Below are positions 21,613 to 31,850 of a DNA stretch of 64,000 nt, piece by piece. Location: assembly GCA_930367205.1 (NCBI GenBank), contig OV884014.1:73449104-73513103 (forward strand). The letters are read 5' to 3'. The translations under genes were made by a program, and so were the position numbers. The notes below the pieces were generated by a model, which searched no databases, was not told the DNA's origin, and was given only the letters and a program-made list of their open reading frames with translations. Source of the stretch: Acanthosoma haemorrhoidale. Lineage: Eukaryota > Arthropoda > Insecta > Hemiptera > Acanthosomatidae. The stretch's first letter is position 1. Every line of letters starts with the position of its first letter.

Positions 21613-23358
21613 AAGTCTTTAATTAATAAAAGTACATTTTTTATACAGATATAAAAGTCGACCAGGGAACTCTTCATAAAGTTATAAGTGTTTTTGGTTT
21701 AAGAAAAACAACAATCCTTTGAAAATGGCGACTAGACACTTTTTATATAGTATTTTCCAGCATGTGTTTAAACCCAATGACTAAAAGACTCATCTAATCT
21801 ATCTTTTTTGTGTAAGCATTAGGAGTCAAATGATCATAAACCTAATTTTTGTATGACAGTATTTGAAGAACACATATATAAATGCATTTGTAGAGTATAT
21901 GGACAACAGCGATCTAAATTGTACCTTATGACATAGACATGTCTAGGTTAGGGTTCCGTGTATTTCAACCCGTGTGCCTGTTCTGTGTCACACCTTGTCC
22001 ACGAGACATAAAATTTTACACATGTGATATTCGACATTAGGCAGGTATGAAAACTACAGAGATTTCCATTAAGTGCGATAAATTTATTAACTGCTTAATA
22101 CGCCATAGGCAATAAAAAAAACAAAATTTCTATAATTTAGAGTAGGTCGTCAAATTTTATCGGTGTTCACTTTTCTTAACTTTAATCACAAAAATAATTT
22201 AACTGTAATTACTGCCGATTTAACAACTTTAACTCAACCGATAATATTTTTGATCCATTATATTTAAAAAGTACTTACCAGTCCTTTCGACTCTCACATG
22301 TAATGATTGAACCTTATTTAATTTAAATGAATTGATTTAAGAAAGCCTTTCCCCGTTAGCAGCCTCAACGTAACTACCACCTCAGTTAATAAGCCATTAC
22401 ATTGTAGATCGTAAATGGTGTTGTTTAAAGTAAAATACGTTGTGCCAGCTTGGTAGAGTGTTGAGGATGTAAGCCCGACCCGTTGAAGAGTTAATATAGA
22501 TAATATATTCATAAATAGGTAGATAGATAGAAAAAAATAATTTGATCATATAGGAAGGGGGATAAACAAAGGATACTTCATATTAGAAAGCATCATCCGA
22601 GAATTCGTTTAAATACAAAAAAATGTACAATATTACATTGATTTCTTCGTAAATAACACGAATTATTGATGCGCTTGATGATCAAGTTTATATCAGCCGT
22701 TTTCACATCATGTACTGTATTTATTACTTTTCATCATTTATATTTTTCATGGTAAATAAAAATAGCTTGTATCATTCTTGCCTGCCAAAGAAAGGAATGG
22801 AAAGTTAACTAGAATATTGTTGGTTTCTAGGCGGAACGCATATATATGTTAGTAGTTGGTAGGTGAAGGTACAAGCCATACATCACGCAGAGAAATAAAA
22901 CTACCCACGCTTAGTGAATGCATGAGCGGTTTTATTTGAAAAGGCCCAATGTTGGGGTTAAACGGATGTCGCGGGCGACCCAGTGACTCCACTTTCCATC
23001 CAAACCCAGTCGGGAGGAGCTCCCAGCGAGGATACTCCAAGTGAAACCGACGCTGTCCACCGACATCGGCGTGGCACTGTTTCCACGATATGATATGCGG
23101 TCTGATGCTAATTGCGGCGACTTTCACCCTGGAAGATGCTGCTGTTCAAGGCGAAGAAAGTAAATTTTTAGCGGAGGATGATGCGTAGTAGAATTTTCAG
23201 GCCAGATGTCTATCTCAGTTCATGCGATTCACATTGCCTGCTGGTCAGTAGGTCAATTACTGGCCAAGTATTTTTTTCTTTGAGCCATTTCTAACGACCT
23301 CAGTCACCCACATCAGTCAAGTCGGTGGAACAACTGTAATAAATTATAAATATTTTTT
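21613..23358. other. Non-coding DNA with a GC-rich island
   Basis: The region is mostly AT-rich. From about 22850 to 23150 a CpG-containing, GC-richer island stands out, with a 92-codon minus-strand frame (22849-23127). Its composition, and a minus-strand AATAAAA near 22930, would fit a terminal-repeat-like fragment, but no second copy is visible here. A tRNA A-box-like string near 22446 lacks a B box. Confidence 0.35.
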
Positions 23359-24626
23359 GACTTTAACGTCAGTACTGCGCCTGCGCTAAACTATAACAAG
23401 TCGAATTCAAATCGCTCTAGAAACAAACTGTTTTTGTTACCGTTCGTAGGAAGTGTTTCGGTCGTAGAACTGTTTCAACCGACTATTGGGTGAACTGTTC
23501 ATGGATGAGCTGTCTACAGGAGAGTGGATTGTGAAGCTGCGGACTGTATTTGCTAAGTGTATGTTTCACTTCACAACCATGACTGTGCCCTGCTAGCGTC
23601 GTAGTCTCTTATCTATAATACGTGCGTTCGACGCTACTTTCTTTTACATTATTTTTTATTAAAAAAATACTTGAAAATTAAGAAAAATATTGTTGATGAT
23701 GAAACATACGTTTCTATCAACGAGTGATGTCGGAAAAATCTGCCGCAAGTCCTGTCCACTTGTTTTTTTAAATTCGATTCCTCTCCCTGTGTCCAAGACA
23801 GTACGGTATTTAAGCTTCCATCTCGACAAAATACTGACATGGAACTCACACATAAGGCTAAAAAGACAAGAACTAAACTGACGCTTTGGAAAACTGTACA
23901 GACTACTTCGAAGGACAACCCATCTCTCAATAGAAAATAAACTACTAATCTACAAAGTTGTACTCAAGCCAATCTGGACATACGGAATAGATCTTGGGGG
24001 GATAGCAAAAAAGTCGAGCATCAAGTGCATCCAATCCTTTCAATCAAAAGTCCTGAGATCAATAGTAAATGCCCCTTATTACGTCAGCAACAAAACCCTT
24101 CATAATGATCTTAATATACCCTTCTTAACCCTTTAACGTTCTTGAACTCATCCCTTCCAAGTTCATAAAATTCCGTAGTAATATATCCAACCACCCTAAT
24201 CTCCTAGCACAGTCATTACACGGCACCACTCATCCCTATAATCCTCCTCGGAGACTAAAACGGAGGTGGGCTCGTGACCTGCTATAAAGTAGTAGATGGC
24301 AGCGGGAGTCCTGACAATCATGTCCTGAGAGTCTGTTGCTCTCTCGCTCTTGGCCAGCCTCTGCTGGCTCTTATCCAGTGACGCGGTTGACGAAGGAGCG
24401 TGAGGGACTTCCCAAGACTTCGCTTCCTCCTTCACACATGAGGGAGGAGACAACTATGTGGACTTGGGGGGTCTCTGGGCTGTTTGTATATACAGTATGA
24501 ATGAGTGAGTGAATGAAAATTGTAAATTGGTTTGAATGAGATCATTTATCACAATTACTTATAGCCCAATGAGACAGATTGTAATTTTATCATAATAAAG
24601 TTGTTGTTAATCAGACTTTAACGTCA
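23359..24626 (+). mobile_element. Jockey-type LINE family 1, copy C with 13-bp TSD
   Basis: The 3' part (about 23738-24613) follows ORF2 from the residues after the RT palm through the 3' UTR, with multiple stops and frame changes, and ends AATAAAGTTGTTGTTAATCA. Directly after it lies GACTTTAACGTCA (24614-24626), an exact repeat of 23359-23371. The insertion therefore probably spans 23372-24613. Its first ~365 bases (23372 to about 23737) do not match copy A, which lacks the 5' end. They could be this family's 5' UTR joined to the 3' region by an internal deletion, or an unrelated fused sequence. Confidence 0.8.
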
Positions 24627-27331
24627 AGCTCACTGAAGTATTATCGTTAATAAATCATCTGTCTACAAATGTAGGTTTATGTGAAGGTACAAAATGCCCT
24701 ATGCAAATGTAATGTTGATGACTCAAATGTATTTTTACTAACTACTTATACATGGTATATGCATGTACAGATTCTTAACATGTGAGTCTGACAAATCTGA
24801 AAAAACGAAATATGTACATTTTTAATGGTATATCATAGAGACGACCTTAGGGATAATATCTCTGATTTTCATAGGTCAGCGAAAGAGAAATTACCTAGGC
24901 TGAGGGTTCACAAGGATGGGTCAGATGGATGAGCCCAGGGCTAAAGGGGCTTTAAACGTAATCATTTTTATAACGAATAAATACCTTTCGTTAATATGAT
25001 GATTATGAATATATCACAAAAGGCCAATTAAGAAACCACAAACTATACATATTGTGCTAATAACACTATTCACTGTCTTGATCCTACTTTCTAAACAAAT
25101 ATAATAAAATATCAGATAAAACTCTTATTTATTCATTTTTTTTCTCTCCATGGGCTAAAGCCGAAATGTCAAAAGTGATGTGCTTTGAAAATACACAGAA
25201 ACATTTTGAAGTTTTCTGGTACATCTGTCAATGAGTATTCATGTATTCCATGCAAATAATAATTTCTTAGTAGACATGTATACTCCTTTATACATTTATA
25301 ATCTGTCCCGAAATATTTATTCATTTTACTTATTAAGGTCCACAATTTAGTTATAAGATAAATTTACTTACGCAAAGAACTATTACATATAAAACAATAA
25401 ATAGTAAGAATGATAATAATAATAATGGCACAGCTGTGAATGATTAAATTTTGATAAATTTATTTATTGTTATATATCGAATTTCTCCAAAAATTAAATT
25501 AAAAAAAATATATACATTAAAAGTGGCTATGATAATACAAAAATATTTACAAACCATGGGTATATAATTGCTTAGTTACCTGCAAATGGAGCATTTAAAA
25601 ACTGAATGTTGCATATTTTTATTGCCCGTTTTCGGTTTACTTTTTGGGTCTATTTTTATTATTTGTTCACTCGTTGCTAATAGAAAAAAAATGTTGTAGA
25701 GGTCATTGCGCGGGGACTTCGTTAGTGTATGATTAAATGTGGAAACTGCTGCATCTTAGATAACGTGATCCTCTGACGTAGGAGGGCCTAAATGCTAATG
25801 CTTCTCGCAATATTGTCTTAATCAACGCTGGATTAAAGCAGTAAATAATAAATCACATCTGAAACAATTCTATTTTCTGGAGAAACATTTCTCTGAGCTG
25901 GTTAATAACACACCGAGTTCATCTGCACTCTTTCATTCTCATCTAGAAATGAACTGGAAAAGGACCATGAGAGGGATTTCCCATGGCTACTCCTAAAATA
26001 GGAACATCAACTTCTTAAATTAAAATTATCAGCATCATTGTCGAAATATAACGGGTCACAGCAAACCAATCCTGATATACAGCAGAGCTGTCAAATTCTG
26101 GTTTCATTTTTCCCAGAAGAGAAAGTCATCCTCATTTGCATATCCTAATACATATAATCCGGTCACAATGATCTTGACAAATGTACAAAACGTGCTAATC
26201 CATCCCCCGATTGAGAACTAATGAATACAATGAACATATCTTAAAAGAACTACACAAGAAAAAACAGGGTAGCAATTAGTCTCCTTGCTGGTGAATGAGG
26301 CTGAGTAAAACCAGTTTTGGGCCCAACACCTGCCCTCCAACGGACTCGTTTTCTAAAGTGGTCATTTCATTTTTTTTGGTGGCGGCTGACTGGGAAGAGT
26401 CGATCCGACTGGTGTTTTCTAAGTGACAGACTCTTACAGGGACGTGATTCTGATACACTGACTTGTTGTGGTTTTGCGGTGGCGAAAGTGAATTTCGGCA
26501 CTCCTCTCAAAATATCATTCAATTTCTTATGAAGAAATTCTATTATTTTCATATAACAAAAATAAATACGTATAACCATCCAATAAATATAACCTCGAAT
26601 TTCACAAAAAAAAAAATTTACCATGTTACATAAAAATCCTATCTATCTGTGACTTCTTTGATTCCCTAAGAAGCTATTTTTGAGTTGACCTTCGAGATCC
26701 GTCTGAAGATCACCAGCGTTCAGGGGGAAAAGGGTAACTTTTTTCAACCCCTTTTCAGAGTTGAAGCAACATATCCACTGTACTGAGTATGGGTGTACCC
26801 GGCAGTAAGCTCCAACCTGATTAGAGTTAACGAAGTGAGTTCACCTCAATGGAGTTTGGCACAGAGGTTTTGTTAAGATTCGCAATTGATTGTCTTGACA
26901 ATCTCCATCTTGTTCTTCTTAAAGCGCTGTCCTCATCTAGTTGTATATAATATAATATTATTATAATATGTTAAACACCCTTCAACTTCACTCCCGTGCA
27001 TTCACACCCTTCAACGAGAAACCGTGCATATGGTCCAATGATGAACGAAATTATCGTCGTTATATTAAGACACCATCAATTCTAACAGGTTCAAGGTTGA
27101 ATTATCACTGATCTCCGGTTGAGAACTAACTACTGTCCCACAATAAAAAATAGTTTTGTTAATACGAACTTTGGTTTCTGGTGTCACGATTAAAAATAAA
27201 TGAAAATGATTGAAATATTTCACTGAATAACCGATGCTAGTAAAAGTGATAAATTGAAAGATATTCGTTATCTAATTTTCGATCAAATCAATCAGGTTTA
27301 AACTATATTTTCTTTTGTCTATGCCGAATTA
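24627..27331. other. Non-coding AT-rich DNA
   Basis: No supported gene. A minus-strand open frame at 26276-26458 overlaps another at 26367-26624. Neither has a recognisable motif, and I do not call them. A GC-richer patch lies at 26660-26950. Confidence 0.45.
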
Positions 27332-27439
27332 CACTAATGGTCTAAAAAGTTTCCGACCTCAACATAAAGATGATAATAAAATAAATAAAAGCTAGTGAAA
27401 TAAAACCTTTGTTAGGTCGGAAACTTTTCAGACCACCCG
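27332..27439. mobile_element. 108-bp mariner-type MITE
   Basis: Inverted terminal repeats (GGTCTAAAAAGTTTCCGACC on the left, and the reverse complement of the right end reading GGTCTGAAAAGTTTCCGACC) enclose about 50 bp of AT-rich DNA. TA dinucleotides at 27330-27331 and 27440-27441 match the TA target duplication of Tc1/mariner elements. It is too short to encode anything and is presumably a deletion derivative. Confidence 0.8.
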
Positions 27440-27441
27440 TA

Positions 27442-30097
27442 CATCTAGTTGGATTATATCGAGGAAATACCATACTCTCAAAATTGAATTAATTTTGTGA
27501 CTGTTTACAAATCAAAAATTAAAATCTTATTATCATAAGATAATACATTTTAATGCAATTTTTCAATAAAAATATAGGTTCCTTCAACATTAAATTAAAT
27601 TATTGTTATTTTTTCTAGTATATGTGAAATAGGGCAGGCCAGTCAAGTAGGAGGACATCAGAAGATATGCGTACGATTCTCTCAAACGTACTTGTCAACG
27701 GGCTTCCAGGATTTCAAGTCCATCTTAACCATTCATTGGGAATAGTTATTGATCCCATCCGCCTAGCCCGTTCCTGGATTACTAACTGTTAAAATGTTTC
27801 TTTCTCTAGGTTTGCAACAACAATCAGATGAATCCTTCGTAGATTAAATCTTTTATAGGCATTTTTTTTTCTTCCAAGCAGATACAGGACAATAAGATCA
27901 TTCGCCTGTATATTCTACGATTAAACGTCGGTAGTTCCAATTGATGCCCGAATGATAGAAAAATAGTAGAAACAATAGCAAATAGATTAGCACTACTTTT
28001 GCAAATCTGCATCCTTTGGCGGTTCTTTTCTTACACATGCCACAAACCTTTGGAACTCTATTCCATCAATATTTATTGTTCAACTCCCCCAATCTTTACC
28101 TTCTTCTATTCTAACAGTGATAATTCACCATTATTATTTGTAATTAATTATATTCATTTCATTTTTAATATAAATATATTTATATTTATAATATATGGTA
28201 TTCACGTTCTTTTCTTCCTCGTAATAACTCATGTCATTCACCCTATTCATTTATCTTTCCAGTTTCTATCTTTTGCTGTATTTTTCCATGAATAAAATGG
28301 AATCACTATAAAGTTTTCTATCATCACATATCAGCACCTGGACCGCATCCATTGAGCTATGGATTCTCCGGTATTGAACGGAGAGCTGCAGAAACCTTTG
28401 TGTGGTCGAATATCACTTTCATCCTTTGTCGAGGTCATATTCTCCAGGGACCGGCTTTGACAGTGGCACGAAGAAAGTGACTCCTCCACATGTATTGTCC
28501 ACTCGCTGTGCTGAGTTCGTCCATTGCACTGCTTGTTAAACTGTGAAATCGGCCGAGAATACCATTTAACGATAGAGATCAATAAATTTCTAGCAGTAAT
28601 AAATGCCCTTAAAACTATCAAAGTTGTGGGTGTCGGTAAGAAAAAGGTGAACAAAGTACTTGTATGATATTTGATTTTTTTTTTTTTTCATTTTCATGGC
28701 AGACTACAAGTACTGTTTGCGCTAGGAGTTCAGGTAGCCATAACTAATTCCATCTAACAGAGGTGCAAAATGTTATCCACATTCAATAAAAGTTTTCAAT
28801 GTTTCACAAAATATTTAATTTTTTGTGACAAAAAATAACTGTTCATTGAAAACATGTATTTAAATTGTGTTTTTCTATGGAAGTTATGTATAAATTTTCA
28901 GATAAACATTGTTTCTTATAAAATATGTTGCACTACTTAACCGTAATGAAAAAGCTAATTTAAAAAGGACAACCTGGGTCGTATATTAATTACAAGGCAT
29001 ATGATTAATAAAAGTGTGCTCTAAGCTTAAACATAAATACGATTATATACTTATACAAATTTTTGAATTAACTTAAATTGAATTACAAAGTACATTCTAT
29101 TCTTATTACATCAAATACTGAGCTCTTAAAACCTTCATTTGTTATCCAAAATGTATTTTCTTCTTCCTTTCTCATTATTTCTATTCTATATTTGTAATCG
29201 TTCAATTAATCACTTTTATCGCATTGTTATTCTTACTTAATTTCGATTTAAACCAACAATACATTTCACTAAGTCTAAAAGTGACTACATTTGAGTTGAG
29301 GAGGGTCACAGGTCATGACCGCGCCATCTAGCTGTTAGCTCGTATGTTATACGAAGTTGACCTTTACATGCCGAAGGTTTGTTCTAAAAAAATTAGAGAT
29401 TTATTTAGAAAGTTGGAAGGGAATTTTAATTATTTGAGTGGGACGAAGTAGATATCGCTGTACTGTATGTCCCTGACTGTTGTTTCATATCCAAGTTAAA
29501 ACATTTATAATTGTAGATCTCTTAGAGCAAGGTCGATGTGGATGCTACTATCCACCTATTTTTGAATGCTAATGCCAAGACATTTCTTATTTTTTAATAA
29601 CAAGTTACCAAATTTAATCCCAGAAGGGTTAAACATACATGACTAATGACACCTCCAGCTGAAATTTTATACTATGTACCAATAGGTCGGACAGGAGACT
29701 CACAAAAACCATAAGAGACAAAAAATTATGGTTTCTGCACTTGAGAAATCAGTATAACCAAAAAAAAAAAAAGAAAAGAGATTTTCAAAAACGTTATGAA
29801 CTGATTAAAATATTTGTGCAGATTCATTGTAAATTAGTAGGAACTGAAGTATTTGTACAAAATCTAAGCACGCATCATTAACCTTTTCTACCGCCTGAAT
29901 AGACGAATCCTACTTTACGGCTAGTAGACAATACTTGCCGATCGAGACCGGTTCTATGAAAAATAGTGCACCTACATTACGAAGAAATTTCTAATCTGGT
30001 TTCTCCTTTTCAGATAAATCTGCATTGAAGTAGGGATTAAGTTCTTCTTAAGCCGGAGGGTGTTAGTGAAAGCTATTGTGGCCGTCGTATACTTTTA
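27442..30097. other. Non-coding AT-rich DNA
   Basis: No recognisable gene. A 107-codon minus-strand frame at 28331-28654 lies in a GC-richer patch where all three frames are fairly open, so it is weak evidence for coding. The rest is AT-rich with A/T runs. Confidence 0.45.
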
Positions 30098-30271
30098 TCA
30101 CACACACGCGTGAACTTCACCCGACCCAGAATACGCCGCTCTGACCACAGCAGCAGTGAAAGCGACATCGTTTGGTCCCAATCCGTAAGAGGTTCCTTGT
30201 AGTAAAATCCCATAATCTCGAGAAAAGGAGAAGGTATTGTATAATCGTTTCTTATCTGTTCCAAGCTTTAA
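30098..30271 (-). CDS. Candidate exon of unknown gene
   Basis: The minus-strand frame from 30271 down to the TGA at 30098-30100 is open for 57 codons. It includes SYGLGPNDVAFTAAVVRAAY, which reads like real protein in an AT-rich neighbourhood. A possible splice acceptor (GCTTGGAACAG) precedes ATAAGAAACG near 30255. I do not recognise the family. The stop may lie beyond a donor (GTGTGA near 30101). It could also be a chance frame. Confidence 0.25.
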   Translation of the reverse strand, partial: LKLGTDKKRLYNTFSFSRDYGILLQGTSYGLGPNDVAFTAAVVRAAYSGSGEVHACV

Positions 30272-30885
30272 TTAATATATTTGAAAAGCTGCCATTCAAA
30301 AGTGTTAATTAATGATGCTGCTTATTGAGGGGGTTTCAAGCTTTACTCAGTAGTTAAGTAGGAGATGAGATTGGCAGCATCGTCAGAACAGATAGGAAAA
30401 AATGGATTCTAAGACATGCCAAACTATGAATGCAGATAAAAAATACGATTCTGCCAAACAAAAACAACTAACTATATCATATAAAAACATAGGCAAGTAA
30501 AGCTCTATAAGAAAAAATAATAATAAGGTGAAAAAAAAAATCGTTTAACTGCATTCAGTAAATATAATTTTGATAGACAAATTAAAAAAAAAAACAATAT
30601 GAAGAACATTAAATGAAAACCATTAAGTTAATACATACAAGCTAAATATGCTATAGTAAAAAGCAAGGAGGGTGCCTTTTATCATCTGAATATATATGAT
30701 AAAAAATAAAATAAAAATACAAAGAATAAATCGTGCCCAAACTAGCAAGCGTCTGTGTGGACGGTGGCAAGGTGTTTAACGTAATTAAAGGCAGCGTTAT
30801 CGAAAACGTTTGTGCGTATAATAAAATACTGATTTTATGTATTTATATCTGATGGCAAACATTGTTATAGGTGAATATAAGCTTA
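30272..30885. other. Non-coding AT-rich DNA
   Basis: Very AT-rich sequence with no supported feature. Confidence 0.5.
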
Positions 30886-30974
30886 GCCTACTTTTTTTTT
30901 CCCCCTTCATAGCCCCTTTAAATTTACAGATAATTATATACAATTATAGATCCTCAGGCGAATCTATTGCCTAC
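30886..30974 (-). mobile_element. LINE family 2 tail, 77-bp insertion with TSD
   Basis: A short T run (the A tail on the minus strand) is followed by the family 2 3' end, AGCCCCTTTAAATTTACAGA being its conserved block. It ends at 30968. GCCTAC flanks it at 30886-30891 and 30969-30974. This is a target-primed insertion that copied only about 65 bases of the template. Confidence 0.8.
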
Positions 30975-31664
30975 GACTAGCAAAAACATCCTCATTTGAA
31001 GAAAGTACGGCCATTCGTATCACCGAGTTACGGCAGCGTTTTTAATTTATTTGCAAATTACTCTAATCATTCTCCAGTGTTTGAACCCATGCCATATTTT
31101 TTTCTAATAGCTATATTGTTCAATATTGGTTTTATCGTTATACTATTGTATTATCAAAATTTAGACATTTAATGTCTAAAAAAAACGTAAGCTTGTTAAC
31201 TAAGTGTATGATCCTTAATTTAAACGATGACCAAAATACCAAATGGAAATTAAATGATGGAGTTATGATTCTTGTTGTGAGTGTCCTGCACAATAACATA
31301 AAAGTCCTCGAGAGGGGGGTTTAATTGTGAGGGATGGTAATTTTTTTGAGAAGTTTTCTCAAATAGCTTGCCTCACTAGCGATTTTAGGCAAAAATACTT
31401 CATATACAATATTGTATACAGTACACATAACCGCATACAAAAGTGTTCTTATTCATCGCGGAGCCAATGGTTTAAAACGAAGTATTGTTTTCTGCATGTT
31501 TTCAGTAGATGTGACAACACTTTACATCAAGGGCAAATCAAGCTGGGTGAGCATTTTTCAAAAACGACTCATCGGGATGAGAGAAGTCGTTTCGTCTTTT
31601 ATAAACCTTCATCCGAGGCTACAATAAGTTTCTCTCTTACATGAAGCTGGTAAAACGATGTTCC

Positions 31665-31702
<38 letters not shown>

Positions 31703-31778
31703 GCCCTACGAACATGATCTCAAAAATCACCGGTATTTTACATCGGTCATCGAACAACATGAAAATTCTGAATCAAAT
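30975..31778. other. Non-coding DNA with TA microsatellite
   Basis: No gene is supported. A pure TA tract occupies 31668-31699. Overlapping plus-strand frames at 31327-31644 and 31412-31627 have no recognisable motif. Confidence 0.5.
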
Positions 31779-31850
31779 GTGAACATTTATCACAATTATT
31801 GCCCAATAAGGCATATTGTAAATTTATCATAATAAAGTTTTTGAATAATA
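31779..31850 (+). mobile_element. LINE family 1, 3' tail fragment
   Basis: About 70 bases match the last part of the family 1 3' UTR (CAATAAGGCATATTGTAAAT, then AATAAAGTTTTTG). Confidence 0.65.

Noticed and set aside
22446..22461. A-box-like CAGCTTGGTAGAGTG
   Set aside because: No B box or T arm follows; chance match is likely.
28345..28375. Minus-strand TAGCTCAATGGATGCG as a tRNA A box
   Set aside because: No B box at the expected distance downstream on that strand.
28331..28654. 107-codon minus-strand frame as a gene
   Set aside because: It lies in a GC-richer patch where the other frames are also open for long stretches. No motif, and alternative frames read equally protein-like.
31412..31644. 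Overlapping plus-strand frames of 71 and 105 codons
   Set aside because: Neither shows a motif, and the two frames overlap each other, which argues against either being real.
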